Below, in pieces: positions 27,191 through 36,309 of a stretch of 64,000 nt of DNA. Position 1 is the first letter of the stretch, and each line of letters begins with the position of its first letter. Position numbers and translations under genes: made by a program. This DNA is from Pseudomonas sp. MTM4 (lineage in GTDB: Bacteria; Pseudomonadota; Gammaproteobacteria; Pseudomonadales; Pseudomonadaceae). The stretch lies in the NCBI RefSeq assembly GCF_019355055.1, contig NZ_CP048411.1, positions 372,001-436,000 on the forward strand, in the 5' to 3' direction. The notes under the pieces were generated by a model that worked only from the letters and a program-made list of their open reading frames with translations, was not told the DNA's origin and did not search any database.

Positions 27191-28828
27191 ATGAACAGCT
27201 TCTTTCGTCAGTTTCGTATCGGTCAGCGGGTCTGGATGCTTACCCTTGGTTTCGGTGTGGTCGTAGTTCTGTTCACCTGGTGGATGGTGGCCAGTCTGCA
27301 ACGCAGTCTGACCGAAGAAAAAATGGCCGCCGTGGATGCGGCACTGACCACCGCCGTACGGGTGATGGAGCATTACGAGGGCAAAGCGCGCGCTGGTGAA
27401 ATCACGCTGCCAGAGGCGCAAACCGGCGCGATGGAAGTGATCGGCACCATCCGTTATCTGGGCGACCACTATCTGTGGATCAACAACATGGATTTCGTCT
27501 GGCTAATGCACCCGGTCAGCCCGCAACTGGTCGGTCGCGATCTGCGTGATCTGAAGGACAAGGCCGGCAAGCCATTCGTGCAGCAGCTGGTGGACGGAGT
27601 GCGCAGCAACGGCTCCATGCGGCTCGAATATCTTTGGCCGCGACCGGGCGCCACCGAGCCCGAGCTCAAGCTGACCGAGGCACGTGGTTTCAAACCGTGG
27701 AGTTGGATGGTGTCCAGCGGTATTCACCCCGCCGATATCGATTCGGCCGTGAACCGAGAGGTGACGACCGCGTTGCTCGTCGGCGCGCTTATTCTCGCGG
27801 CGCTCGCGGGATTCAGCATACTGTTGATCCGCAGCATCACCGGGCCCCTGCGTGAAACGGTAACCACCCTGGAAAAGGCTGCCGAGGGCCGCACTGACCT
27901 GACCGTACGCCTACCGACACAAGGTCGCGACGAACTCGCGCAGATGGCAGGCAGCTTTAATACGCTCATGGAAGCCGCCAGCGGCGTGGTTGGCCAGGTG
28001 ACCCAGGCCAACCTGAAGCTGATGACCGCCAGCGAAGATTTGTCTCAGATCACCTCAGGCGCCCAGCGCGATGCCGAGCGGCAGGAAAGCGAAACCATCA
28101 GTCTGGCCGCCGCCATGAACGAAATGGTCGCCACGGTGCAGGAAGTGGCGCGTAGCGCCAGTCTCGCGGCTGATTCGACCAAGCAGACAGAAGCAGAGGC
28201 CGCGCAAGGTCGGCGGATGGTCGAGCAGACCATGCAGGAAATCGCGGACCTGACCGGCGATCTGTCGCAAGCGCGCTCGGTCGTGGAGAAACTGGCGAAG
28301 GATTCCTACGACATCGGCACGGTGCTCGACGTGATCAATGGCGTCGCCGAACAGACCAATCTACTTGCGCTCAATGCCGCCATCGAGGCAGCCCGCGCGG
28401 GCGAGCATGGTCGCGGTTTTGCGGTGGTGGCCGACGAGGTACGCTCGCTGGCGCAGCGTACCCAGCGTTCGACTCAAGAGATCCACGCGATCATCGAGCG
28501 GCTTCAGTCAGGCGCGACCACAGCCGTCGAGCGCATGGCTCGTAATGCGGAAAAGGCGCAGTCGACGATGGAACAGGCCGCGCGCGCGGGTGAATCGCTC
28601 GGCGCCATCACCGTGGCGGTCTCGACCATCAACGACATGAACCTGCAGATCGCGACGGCCGCGGAGGAACAGACCGCTACGGCTGAGGAAATCAATCGTA
28701 GCGTCAACGGCATCCGCGACACCGCCAGTTCCGCTGGGCAGACGGTCACCCGAACTCGCGCCGCCAGTACCGAGCTGCGGCTATTGGCGCAAGAGCTTGG
28801 TGGTCAGATCGAACGACTGAATGCCTGA
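27191..28828 (+). CDS. Methyl-accepting chemotaxis protein with a Cache sensor
   Basis: 545-residue transmembrane chemoreceptor. Membrane segment 1 at about 14-36, a periplasmic single Cache domain at about 37-190 ([20 protein letters not shown], and [18 protein letters not shown]), segment 2 at about 196-218, HAMP to about 272, and the signalling tip [20 protein letters not shown] near 390. Cache domains of this kind often bind short organic acids. It follows bdhA by 136 bases and precedes the enhancer-binding-protein and TRAP genes on the opposite strand, so a related acid ligand such as 3-hydroxybutyrate is plausible but unproven. No C-terminal CheR-binding pentapeptide. Start at 27191 is set by AAGGA. 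Confidence 0.93.
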   Translation: MNSFFRQFRIGQRVWMLTLGFGVVVVLFTWWMVASLQRSLTEEKMAAVDAALTTAVRVMEHYEGKARAGEITLPEAQTGAMEVIGTIRYLGDHYLWINNMDFVWLMHPVSPQLVGRDLRDLKDKAGKPFVQQLVDGVRSNGSMRLEYLWPRPGATEPELKLTEARGFKPWSWMVSSGIHPADIDSAVNREVTTALLVGALILAALAGFSILLIRSITGPLRETVTTLEKAAEGRTDLTVRLPTQGRDELAQMAGSFNTLMEAASGVVGQVTQANLKLMTASEDLSQITSGAQRDAERQESETISLAAAMNEMVATVQEVARSASLAADSTKQTEAEAAQGRRMVEQTMQEIADLTGDLSQARSVVEKLAKDSYDIGTVLDVINGVAEQTNLLALNAAIEAARAGEHGRGFAVVADEVRSLAQRTQRSTQEIHAIIERLQSGATTAVERMARNAEKAQSTMEQAARAGESLGAITVAVSTINDMNLQIATAAEEQTATAEEINRSVNGIRDTASSAGQTVTRTRAASTELRLLAQELGGQIERLNA

Positions 28829-28839
28829 TAGGCCCCGGT

Positions 28840-28868
28840 GCGCCGTCCAGTTTAAGCCTGGACGGCGC
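28840..28868 (+). terminator. Hairpin after the chemoreceptor gene
   Basis: Perfect 11-bp stem GCGCCGTCCAG / CTGGACGGCGC with a 7-base loop, 11 bases after the stop codon. No T-run follows, so termination would be weak or Rho-assisted. Confidence 0.55.
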
Positions 28869-28960
28869 CATTGGGTCGATCATGGTGATTCGTCCAGATT
28901 ATCGGCAGTTCTGCCTGAGCATTTCGGGGGTGGTGGGCGGGGCGTTCACTTAAGCACATT

Positions 28961-29036
28961 CACCCCGAGGTCGGGCCTCCCACGAAAGCAGGCAGATGCA
29001 CCTGACTGTGTGAGAGGCGCGACCTCGCGGCGAAAA
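28961..29036. repeat. REP pair between the chemoreceptor and regulator genes
   Basis: Inverted arms: the reverse complement of about 28961-28988 matches about 29008-29036 (core TGNGAGGC..GACCTCG..GCGAAA). Same class as 1701-1780. It occupies the 330-base gap between convergent genes (28829-29158), which otherwise holds only the hairpin at 28840-28868. Confidence 0.7.
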
Positions 29037-29158
29037 AGGCCGCAGGCCATAGAGCATCTTCAGCGCTAGAGAAAGCATTGCCGAATGAGACACGTCGTTC
29101 GAGGGTTGCGAGGCAGGCTGTACGCCACCGAGCCGATGGCGTCTTGTGTCACGAAAGG

Positions 29159-30646
29159 CTAACGCTCGCTCAACCCGTGCAGCTGCAGTTTCGAATACAG
29201 GCTCGCACGCGAAATACCCAGCTCGACGGCGGCACGGCGACGGTTGCCTTTGCAGGTGCGCAGTGCATGTTGCAGCGCGCGGCGTTCGGCCTGAGCAATG
29301 CTCTCGGCCAGCAGCTGCAGCGGCGCTTCTTCCAAGGCGGATGGTTCGGTAAGGGGCGGCATTACTGTTGGCGGCACAGATGCGGCACTGCTGCTCTGCT
29401 CGCCAAGCAACGGGAGCAGATGTCGCGATTCCAGTGGCAGGCCATCGGCATTCAATTGGGCCCGCTCCAGCAGGTTGCTCAATTCGCGAACGTTGCCGCG
29501 CCAGGGTTGGCCGCAGAGCAGCGCTACGGCTTCGGGCGTGAGCTCCATCGGCGCATGGCCGGATCGATTGGCGATGTCATCGAGCAGATGTTCGACCAGC
29601 GCAGGAATGTCGCTGGCGCGTTCGCGCAACGATGGGACCTTGAGCGCGAGGACATTGAGGCGGTAGTAGAGATCGTCTCGGAATTGCCCGGCGGCGACCT
29701 TGGCTTCCAGGTCGATGTGGGTCGCGGCGATCACCCGCACGTTGAGCGGTTTGACCTGGTTGGAGCCCAGCGGCTCGATTTCCTGTTCCTGCAGCACCCG
29801 TAGCAGTTTCGCCTGCAGTGGCATGGGCAGATCACCGATTTCATCGAGGAACAGCGTGCCGCCGTTAGCCACTTCGAATTTGCCGATACGCGCCTTGCGA
29901 TCCGCACCGGTGAACGCGCCTGGGGCGGTCCCGAACAGCTCGGCCTCTGCCAGGGTTTCCGGGATGGCCGCGACGTTGACCGCGACGAAAGGGCCATTGG
30001 CCCGTGGCGAAAGGTTGTGAATGCCTTGCGCGAGCAATTCCTTACCAGTGCCGGTCTCGCCGCGGATCAGCACCGTGGCGTCAAGCTGTGCCGCACGGCG
30101 GGCCTGACGCTTGACCTCGCTGGCGGCTGGGCTGGTACCGATGAAGCCGGCAATGGTGTAACGCGCGCGGCGAGCCTTCGCCAACTCGTTCTGAGTCGCG
30201 ACCAGCTGCGTCTGCAGAACGTTGAACTTGGACATCAGCGGTCTGAGGTGCTGCGCCCGGTCGAACAGCACGAAGCCCAGCGCGCCGACCAAGGTGCCGT
30301 CCTCGTCCCGTAGCGGGATGCGAGTCACCACGAAATGCTCATCGCCGAACGCCATCAGGTCGAGCATGCTGGGCAGCCCGTTTTCCATGACCTCGCGTAG
30401 ACGGCTGGCTGGCAGCACCTCTTCAATTTCCTTGCCAAGCACGCTGCGTGGGTCGCTGATGCCAACCTTTGCGGCGTACTTGTCATTGATCCAGACGATG
30501 CGCGCCTGGCGGTTGACCGCAATGGTGCCTTCGCACTGGGCGTTGAGGTGATCGAACAGCAGCGGCATCGCCACGGCGCGAAAGCGCTCCGGGGAGACGC
30601 CGATTATCAAACCATTGTGATCGAGGTCGTTGCGCGCAATCGCCAT
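29159..30646 (-). CDS. Sigma-54 enhancer-binding protein (PAS-AAA+-Fis HTH)
   Basis: 495-residue activator of sigma-54 RNA polymerase. N-terminal PAS domain at about 30-140 (GTIAVNRQARIVWINDKYAA), AAA+ domain at about 165-400 with Walker A GETGTGKE, the sigma-54 contact loop GAFTGA, Walker B GTLFLDEIGDLP and an arginine-finger region (DDLYYRLNV), and a C-terminal Fis-type HTH (CKGNRRRAAVELGISRASLY). The architecture matches regulators such as HbcR/PrpR-like proteins; P. aeruginosa HbcR controls 3-hydroxybutyrate use. It lies 80 bases after the TRAP operon, and the same dyads precede bdhA and TRAP promoters, so both are likely targets. The frame opens to 30745 but homology starts at MAIARNDLD. 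Confidence 0.93.
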   Translation of the reverse strand: MAIARNDLDHNGLIIGVSPERFRAVAMPLLFDHLNAQCEGTIAVNRQARIVWINDKYAAKVGISDPRSVLGKEIEEVLPASRLREVMENGLPSMLDLMAFGDEHFVVTRIPLRDEDGTLVGALGFVLFDRAQHLRPLMSKFNVLQTQLVATQNELAKARRARYTIAGFIGTSPAASEVKRQARRAAQLDATVLIRGETGTGKELLAQGIHNLSPRANGPFVAVNVAAIPETLAEAELFGTAPGAFTGADRKARIGKFEVANGGTLFLDEIGDLPMPLQAKLLRVLQEQEIEPLGSNQVKPLNVRVIAATHIDLEAKVAAGQFRDDLYYRLNVLALKVPSLRERASDIPALVEHLLDDIANRSGHAPMELTPEAVALLCGQPWRGNVRELSNLLERAQLNADGLPLESRHLLPLLGEQSSSAASVPPTVMPPLTEPSALEEAPLQLLAESIAQAERRALQHALRTCKGNRRRAAVELGISRASLYSKLQLHGLSER

Positions 30647-30725
30647 GGGCAGGGATGTCCGTTTGGGTTCCGACCGATTATGGAAGGCCCCGGCTGCCTC
30701 GGGCAAGGCAGCCGGGGCGAGGGCG

Positions 30726-32093
30726 CTAGCGCGCATATACCTCATTGGGCAACCACGTCGCCAGCGGCTCGAAGAAGAACACCAGCGCCAGGCCGAGCAG
30801 CTGGATCAGGATGTACGGCAATACACCGAGATAGACGTCGCGGGTGGTCACTTCTGGCGGACAGACGCCTTTGATGTAGAACAGGGCGAAGCCTACCGGT
30901 GGTGTCAGGAACGAGGTTTGCAGGCACAGCGCGAAAAGTATCGCGAACCACAGCGGATCGACGCCCATCGAGAACAGTACCGGTGCTACCAGCGGCAGAA
31001 CGATCAAGGTGATCTCCACCCAATCCAGGAAGAACCCCAGCAGGAAGGTGATGAATAGCACCGTGAGCAATACGCCAGTCTGGCCGAACGGCAATCCGGT
31101 GAGTGCATCGCGAATCACATCGTCGCCGCCCAGGCCGCGCAGCACTGCGGCGAACACCGTGGCACCGATGAAAATGCCGAAGATGAAAGCGGAGGTGCGG
31201 CTGGTCTGGTAGAGCGCTTCCTTCAACACGGTGAGATTCAGCCTTCGGCTGCAAGCGGCCATCAGTACCGCGCCGAATGCGCCGACAGCGGAGGCTTCGG
31301 TGGTCGTGGCGATGCCGAAGAAGATCGAACCAAGCACAGCCAGGATCAGCACGAAGGGCGGCACCACGGCCAAGAAGACGTCGAGCAGCGCGCGCGCGTC
31401 GAGCTTGGGACGGTTGGCCGGAGCAGGCGCGAAGTCTTTTTTTACCCAGGCAACTATCACGATGTAGAGGATGTACATCGCAGCCAGCATCATGCCGGGG
31501 ATCAGCGCGCCCATGAACAGTTTGCCCACCGAAGCTTCGGAGGTGCCAAGACGATCAGCCATTAGCACCAGCATGATGCTTGGCGGAATCAGGATGCCCA
31601 GCGTGCCGACCGAGCAGGCAGTACCGACGGCCAGGCTTTTGTTGTATTTGGCCTGCAGCATTGGGCCGATCGAAAGCATGCCGAGCAGCGCCACCGAAGC
31701 GCCGACAATGCCGGTGGACGCGGCAAGCAGAATGCCCACTAGCACGACCGTCACGGCGTAGCCGCCGCGCAATGGCCCGAGCACACGGACCAGGCTGTGC
31801 ATCAAGCGCTCGGCGATGCCGGAACGGTCGAGCATGATGCCCATGAAGATGAACAGCGGCAGGGCGACCATCAGTTCATTGGCGACGATGCCGTAGATGC
31901 GGGCGTCCAGCACGCCGATGGTGCCTTCCCAAGTGAACCAGAGATCGGCATCGAAATGCTCGACCATGACATAGCCGAGAACGGCGAACAGAAGCCCGAT
32001 GCCGGCCAGTGACCAGGCGACGGGGAAACCAAGCAGCAGGAGCACCATGAAGCTGGCGAACATGCCGATGACGAGTATTTGTTCCAGACCCAT
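30726..32093 (-). CDS. TRAP transporter large permease (DctM family)
   Basis: 455-residue large membrane subunit that carries out sodium-driven uptake in a tripartite ATP-independent periplasmic transporter. About 12 membrane segments; family features include LVALPLFIFMGIMLDRSGIA, GASVALLGMLSIGPML, IPPSIMLVLMADRLGTS and LFITFLLGFFLDWVEI. GGAG lies about 11 bases before ATG 32093; a longer frame starts at 32141, inside the end of the small-subunit gene. Third gene of the leftward operon. Confidence 0.94.
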   Translation of the reverse strand: MGLEQILVIGMFASFMVLLLLGFPVAWSLAGIGLLFAVLGYVMVEHFDADLWFTWEGTIGVLDARIYGIVANELMVALPLFIFMGIMLDRSGIAERLMHSLVRVLGPLRGGYAVTVVLVGILLAASTGIVGASVALLGMLSIGPMLQAKYNKSLAVGTACSVGTLGILIPPSIMLVLMADRLGTSEASVGKLFMGALIPGMMLAAMYILYIVIVAWVKKDFAPAPANRPKLDARALLDVFLAVVPPFVLILAVLGSIFFGIATTTEASAVGAFGAVLMAACSRRLNLTVLKEALYQTSRTSAFIFGIFIGATVFAAVLRGLGGDDVIRDALTGLPFGQTGVLLTVLFITFLLGFFLDWVEITLIVLPLVAPVLFSMGVDPLWFAILFALCLQTSFLTPPVGFALFYIKGVCPPEVTTRDVYLGVLPYILIQLLGLALVFFFEPLATWLPNEVYAR

Positions 32094-32109
32094 GATTACG
32101 GCTACTCCA

Positions 32110-32724
32110 TCAGGGCTGCGGATGGCCGCGGTCGCGGTCATTCGGAGAGGCCGTAATGGCCCGTGGGAATTTGAACAACAGCGTGCTGCAGCGCGTGGCT
32201 TTGGAGAACAGCGCCAGCGCCAGGAGCATCAAGCCCAGCGGCAATGTGCTCTTGAAGATAAAGCGATGCGGCAGGCCGCTTGGCGCTTGCGAGCGCTCGT
32301 TGTAGATGAACGCCTGGTAGGCGAAGGGAATCAGCGCATCGACCATCAGCACAACGACAGGCAAGGCAAGGAACGCGATGGCCAGCAACTCGATGATGGC
32401 CCGGCTGCGCAGGGTGAATTTCTCGCTCAACACATCGACCCGCACGTGGTCGTCGCGTACCACTGCGTAGGCCAGGGAAAGCAATACGGCGGCGCCAAAC
32501 AGGTGCCAGGACAACTCTTCCAGCGCAATGGAGCCACGCGCCAGCACGAAACGGCTGAACACATTGGTCAGCACCACCAGCAGGCACAGCACCCAGAGCC
32601 AGGCGCTGAGTTCGCCGATGGCGACCAAGGCCCTGTCCAGCCAGTAAGACAGTCGATTATGCGGCAGCTCGGCCTTGGCAGAGGCGGGCGCCGCGTCGTT
32701 GGGGGAAACGGGGTGAACGGACAT
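32110..32724 (-). CDS. TRAP transporter small permease (DctQ family)
   Basis: 204-residue small membrane subunit with four segments. Conserved features: NVFSRFVLARGSIALEELSWHLF (arginine plus EE-W motif) and DDHVRVDVLSE. Encoded between the binding protein and the large permease, 16 bases before the latter. It has a longer soluble N-terminus than average for the family. Confidence 0.92.
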   Translation of the reverse strand: MSVHPVSPNDAAPASAKAELPHNRLSYWLDRALVAIGELSAWLWVLCLLVVLTNVFSRFVLARGSIALEELSWHLFGAAVLLSLAYAVVRDDHVRVDVLSEKFTLRSRAIIELLAIAFLALPVVVLMVDALIPFAYQAFIYNERSQAPSGLPHRFIFKSTLPLGLMLLALALFSKATRCSTLLFKFPRAITASPNDRDRGHPQP

Positions 32725-32832
32725 GACGACCTCGGCAAATCCAGCACGGGCACGCGACGCAACTACACAGGTACGGCAACGGCCCGCTTGAAATAAGGGG
32801 CACAGCCGCGCTGCGCCCCTCGACTCGTGCGG

Positions 32833-33918
32833 TTACTCGTACTTGTAGTAATCGCGCGGCAGGTAGCCCTTGCCGTGCCAGATGGAGTGGTGCTCCATGA
32901 ACTCGCGTTGGCTGGTCAGGACGCGGTTGAACATTTCGTTCTCCGCAGCCATTTCGTCGAGCACCTCGTTGGTGACGCGCTCGAGCTCGCGCAGCACTTC
33001 TTCAGGCAGCACCTGAGCCTTCACACCTTGTTGCTCGTAATCACGCAGGGCGGTCGGCTGAGCCCACTCGCTTTCGGCAAAGCCCTTGAGCGTGGCGGAT
33101 TCGCAGCCCATCTCGATCAGTGCGCGGCTTTGCGGCTCGAGCTTGTCCCAGACATCCTTGTTCACCAGCAGGTGCGAGGTGGTCAGCGTCTGGTGCCAGC
33201 CCGGCATGATGTAGTTCTTGATGATCTGATCCAGGCCCAGCATCTTGTCGACTGCTGGCTGCGAGAACTCGGTGGCGTCGATGGTCTTGCGTTCCAGCGC
33301 CTGGTAGATCTCACCGCCCGGCACCATGGTCACCGAGGCGCCGAGCTTTTCGAGCACCTTGCCGCCGATGCCGGCGAAGCGGATGCGCAGCCCGTCGATG
33401 TCTTCCAGCTTCTCGATGGGCTTGGCGAACCAGCCGGCGCCTTCCGGACCGATGATGCTGCACAGCATCGGGTGGATGTTGCGCTCGGCATAGATCTCCT
33501 CGAGCAGCTTCTTACCGTCGCCCTCGTAGTACCAGGCAATGTAGGCCGGCGGCTCCATGTTGAACGGAGCACCGGAATACAGTGGCAGCGCTGGGATTGT
33601 GCCCTGGTCGTAACCGATCCAGGTGTAGCCGGCCGGATACTTGCCGTTGCTCACCGCATCCATGATTTCGAAGGGCGGTACCAGCTCGCCGGGCTCGTAG
33701 TAGCGCAGTTGGATGTCGCCGCCCGAAATCGCCTTGAGCGACTCGGAAAGGTGTTTGACCGGTGTGGTCAAGCCGATGAGATGGGATGGGAACGCAAGCG
33801 GTACCTGCCAGCGAATTTTCTCGGTGGCCATTGCGTTGCCGCTGAGCAGACTGACGCTGAGAAGGGTGGTTGCACCGATGGCACAGGCGAGACGGGACAG
33901 TTTTTTCTTTGCTGACAT
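32833..33918 (-). CDS. TRAP transporter substrate-binding protein (DctP family)
   Basis: Periplasmic receptor of 361 residues with a Sec signal peptide (about residues 1-31, MSAKKKLSRLACAIGATT, cleavage near NAMA-TEK). Family features: LVPPFEIMDAVSNGKYPAGY, GLRIRFAGIGGKVLEKLG (carboxylate-binding arginine region) and the helical end YLPRDYYKYE. It belongs to the branch often annotated for larger keto or hydroxy acids and mannitol/chloroaromatic compounds; the ligand cannot be fixed. The adjacent sigma-54-type control signals, shared with bdhA, suggest 3-hydroxybutyrate or a similar acid. First gene of the operon. Confidence 0.92.
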   Translation of the reverse strand: MSAKKKLSRLACAIGATTLLSVSLLSGNAMATEKIRWQVPLAFPSHLIGLTTPVKHLSESLKAISGGDIQLRYYEPGELVPPFEIMDAVSNGKYPAGYTWIGYDQGTIPALPLYSGAPFNMEPPAYIAWYYEGDGKKLLEEIYAERNIHPMLCSIIGPEGAGWFAKPIEKLEDIDGLRIRFAGIGGKVLEKLGASVTMVPGGEIYQALERKTIDATEFSQPAVDKMLGLDQIIKNYIMPGWHQTLTTSHLLVNKDVWDKLEPQSRALIEMGCESATLKGFAESEWAQPTALRDYEQQGVKAQVLPEEVLRELERVTNEVLDEMAAENEMFNRVLTSQREFMEHHSIWHGKGYLPRDYYKYE

Positions 33919-34047
33919 GTGCAGTTTCCTTGTTTTTTTTGTTTTGGAACCAGAAGGTCGTGGCGCGGCAGCGTGCTGCGTAGCCGGAGCAGAAGGTGAC
34001 TCCAGTCATCCATCCATCAGCGTTCTGGCGTGTAGCCCAGATGTCTT

Positions 34048-34063
34048 AGCAGGTTCTGTGCCT
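34048..34063 (-). promoter_or_regulatory. Candidate sigma-54 promoter of the TRAP operon
   Basis: Read on the minus strand, AGGCACAGAACCTGCT has GGCAC at -24 and TGCT at -12 with the correct 12-base GG-GC spacing. It lies about 130 bases before the binding-protein gene. Enhancer-like dyads lie 65-143 bases upstream. Confidence 0.62.
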
Positions 34064-34127
34064 GACTTGCGAAATACACTGGAAAGACCGTTCTAGAGCG
34101 GTCGAGCCTAAGGCGTAAGCGAACCGG

Positions 34128-34206
34128 TGTCCAGCTAGCTGGACAGCTGAATGGAGGAAGTGATCGAGTGTCCATGATGCTGGACTAGTGTCTGCTTGGC
34201 TGGACT
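34128..34206 (-). promoter_or_regulatory. Three enhancer (UAS) dyads for the TRAP operon
   Basis: TGTCCAGCTAGCTGGACA (34128-34145, a perfect palindrome), TGTCCATGATGCTGGACT (34169-34186) and TGTCTGCTTGGCTGGACT (34189-34206). Their starts are 41 and 20 bases apart, about four and two helical turns, so they lie on one face. The 398-base gap 33919-34316 holds these sites, the sigma-54-like promoter and no gene. Confidence 0.78.
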
Positions 34207-34316
34207 GGTGGAGCTGCGAGACGTGTAGAGGCCGCACCTGTCTGTCGCGGCATCGCAGGAACGGAGATGCGACTTCACGCCAGACAGCGGCGTGAAGTAC
34301 GGACTAGCAGTGCGGT

Positions 34317-34712
34317 TTAAATCGCTTCTTTGCCAAGGGTCGCTTTCAGAGCGCTGAGGCAGCGTTCTTCGGCCGTATCGAGCTCAAGCTGCATCTGCTG
34401 AATGTCGAGCTGCTGTTGTTCGAGCTGCTGGCGGCGTTCGGCAATCATGCCGAGCATGATGTTCAGCTGTTTCTGATTGCCCGCCTTAGGGTCGTAGAGT
34501 TCGATCAGCGTCTTGCATTCGGCCAGCGAGAAGCCGATGCGTTTGCCACGCAGGATGAGCTTCAGTGCAACGCGGTCCTTGGGGCTGTAGATACGCTCCT
34601 GACCGCGGCGAGTGGGCGAGAGCATGCCCTGTTCTTCATAGAAGCGAATGGCGCGGGTGGTGATATCCAACTCGTTGGCCAGGTCGGAAATGCTGTAGGT
34701 CTGCTTTGCCAT
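34317..34712 (-). CDS. liuR: LiuR, MerR-family regulator of leucine/isovalerate genes
   Basis: 131-residue MerR-type regulator. N-terminal HTH (QTYSISDLANELDITTRAIRFYEEQG, in parts) with the family pattern Y-S-P-K-D and R-G-K-R-I-G-F-S-L-A-E, then a long coiled-coil dimerisation helix rich in Gln. LiuR proteins repress liu genes in many proteobacteria. Unusually it sits at the distal end of the liu block, after scoB, instead of ahead of liuA. The longer frame to 34736 is less likely than ATG 34712. Confidence 0.88.
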   Translation of the reverse strand: MAKQTYSISDLANELDITTRAIRFYEEQGMLSPTRRGQERIYSPKDRVALKLILRGKRIGFSLAECKTLIELYDPKAGNQKQLNIMLGMIAERRQQLEQQQLDIQQMQLELDTAEERCLSALKATLGKEAI

Positions 34713-34834
34713 AGGGTGTCCAATCTTGCATGTCATCGGCTCGAGATGAACCGGCGTATCGTTCTTCAGGTGCCGGCAAGGCTACACGCGGGCGCCAATC
34801 GTGCACAGTGGCGTATGGCTATTGCGTGACCAGC

Positions 34835-35461
34835 TCAGCGATGGATCGTGCAGCCGGTCGCGCCCTGCATCTGCTCGAAGCTCACCCCATCGGCCAGCTC
34901 CACCAGCTTCAGCCCTTGCTCGGTGATATCCAGCACGCCCAGGTCGGTGATGATCCGGTCGACCACGCCCACACCGGTCAGCGGCAGATCGCACTGTTCG
35001 ATGATCTTGTGCGCGCCCTTAGCCGTGTGTTCCATCAGCACCACCACGCGCTTGACGCCGGCCACCAGGTCCATCGCGCCGCCCATGCCTTTGACCATCC
35101 TGCCGGGAATCATCCAGTTGGCCAGATCGCCTTTCTCCGAGACCTGCATGGCACCAAGAATCGCCAGATTGATGTGACCGCCGCGGATCATGCCGAAACT
35201 CATGGCGTTGTCGAAGAAGGCGCTGCCGGGCAGGGCAGTGACGGTCTGCTTGCCAGCATTGATCAGGTCGGGATCGATTTCTTCCTCGGTGGGGAAGGGG
35301 CCGATGCCGAGCAACCCGTTCTCGCTCTGCAGCCAGACGTCCATGCCGTCCGGAATGTAATTGGCGACGAGGGTCGGCAGGCCGATGCCGAGGTTGACGT
35401 AGAAGCCATCCTGCAATTCCTGCGCGGCGCGCTGCGCCATCTGCTCACGTGTCCAGGCCAT
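34835..35461 (-). CDS. scoB: 3-oxoacid CoA-transferase, beta subunit
   Basis: Transfers CoA from succinyl-CoA to acetoacetate, the last specific step for leucine and 3-hydroxybutyrate carbon. The 208-residue subunit has the catalytic-glutamate motif [12 protein letters not shown] (Glu near residue 47), the oxyanion [11 protein letters not shown] and [13 protein letters not shown]. Length is typical. It starts 2 bases after scoA, so the two are translationally coupled. Confidence 0.95.
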   Translation of the reverse strand: MAWTREQMAQRAAQELQDGFYVNLGIGLPTLVANYIPDGMDVWLQSENGLLGIGPFPTEEEIDPDLINAGKQTVTALPGSAFFDNAMSFGMIRGGHINLAILGAMQVSEKGDLANWMIPGRMVKGMGGAMDLVAGVKRVVVLMEHTAKGAHKIIEQCDLPLTGVGVVDRIITDLGVLDITEQGLKLVELADGVSFEQMQGATGCTIHR

Positions 35462-35463
35462 GA

Positions 35464-36159
35464 TCAGCTCCTCACCGTACGTTTTTCGATGCGCTTCTCG
35501 GCGTTCGGGTTATGGATGATGCGCTGCACGTAGATGCCCGGCAGATGGATCTGGTCGGGGTCCAGTTCGCCAGTTTCGACCAGCTCGTCGACCTCTACCA
35601 CGCAGACCTTGCCGGCCATGGCCGCGAGCGGGTTGAAGTTACGCGCGGTCTTGTTGAACACCAGATTGCCCGCCTTGTCGGCTTTGTAAGCCTTGATCAG
35701 GGCGATGTCGGCGGTCAGCGATTCTTCCATCACGTACCACTCGCCGTTGAACTGACGCGTTTCCTTGCCTTCGGCGATCAGCGTGCCGTAGCCGGTTCGG
35801 GTGTAGAACGCGGGAATGCCGGAACCGCCGGCGCGCAACTTCTCGGCCAGCGTGCCCTGGGGAGTGAATTCGAGTTCCAGTTCGCCGGCCAGATATTGCC
35901 GCTCGAACTCTTTGTTCTCGCCCACATAGGAGGAAATCATCTTGCGCACCTGGCGCGTTTCCAACAGTACGCCGAGGCCGAAACCGTCCACGCCGGCATT
36001 GTTGCTGATCACCGTGAGGTCTTTTTTGCCGGTGTCGCGCAGCGCCTCGATCAGCGCTTCGGGTATGCCGCAGAGCCCGAAGCCGCCGACGGCGAGGGTC
36101 ATGCCGTCCTCGATCAGGCCGTCGAGGGCCTGCTGGGCGCTAGGGTAGAGCTTGTTCAT
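35464..36159 (-). CDS. scoA: 3-oxoacid CoA-transferase, alpha subunit
   Basis: 231-residue partner of ScoB, with [44 protein letters not shown] and the C-terminal [15 protein letters not shown] longer frame to 36279 would run through a REP element; GAGAGG before ATG 36159 fixes the start. Lies 150 bases after liuE in the leftward liu set. Confidence 0.95.
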   Translation of the reverse strand: MNKLYPSAQQALDGLIEDGMTLAVGGFGLCGIPEALIEALRDTGKKDLTVISNNAGVDGFGLGVLLETRQVRKMISSYVGENKEFERQYLAGELELEFTPQGTLAEKLRAGGSGIPAFYTRTGYGTLIAEGKETRQFNGEWYVMEESLTADIALIKAYKADKAGNLVFNKTARNFNPLAAMAGKVCVVEVDELVETGELDPDQIHLPGIYVQRIIHNPNAEKRIEKRTVRS

Positions 36160-36210
36160 AGCGTGCCTCTCTTGTTGTGCTGACCTGTGGCGCCGGGTGT
36201 TACAGATGCC

Positions 36211-36300
36211 GCTTTTGTGGGGGCCGATCTTGGGGCGAAGCTCTTCTGCTTCAGGCGGACCTGCGGCCCGCGTCGCCACGAGGACGCACCTCCTATAAGA
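36211..36300. repeat. REP-like pair between liuE and scoA
   Basis: Inverted, diverged arms: TTTTGTGGGGGCCGATCTTG (from 36213) and, inverted, TCTTATAGGAGGTGCGTCCT (36281-36300). Same GGAG..GCGA class as other REPs here, with more drift. Confidence 0.55.
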
Positions 36301-36309
36301 AGTGCGGCG

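Noticed and set aside
28840..28868. GTCCA...GGAC hairpin as another enhancer site
   Set aside because: The arms are 10 rather than 8 bases apart and it sits just after a stop codon, so a terminator-like stem is more likely.
34058..34071. Plus-strand TGTGCCTGACTTGC as a sigma-54 promoter
   Set aside because: It lacks the invariant GG at -24 and would point at the 3' end of liuR.
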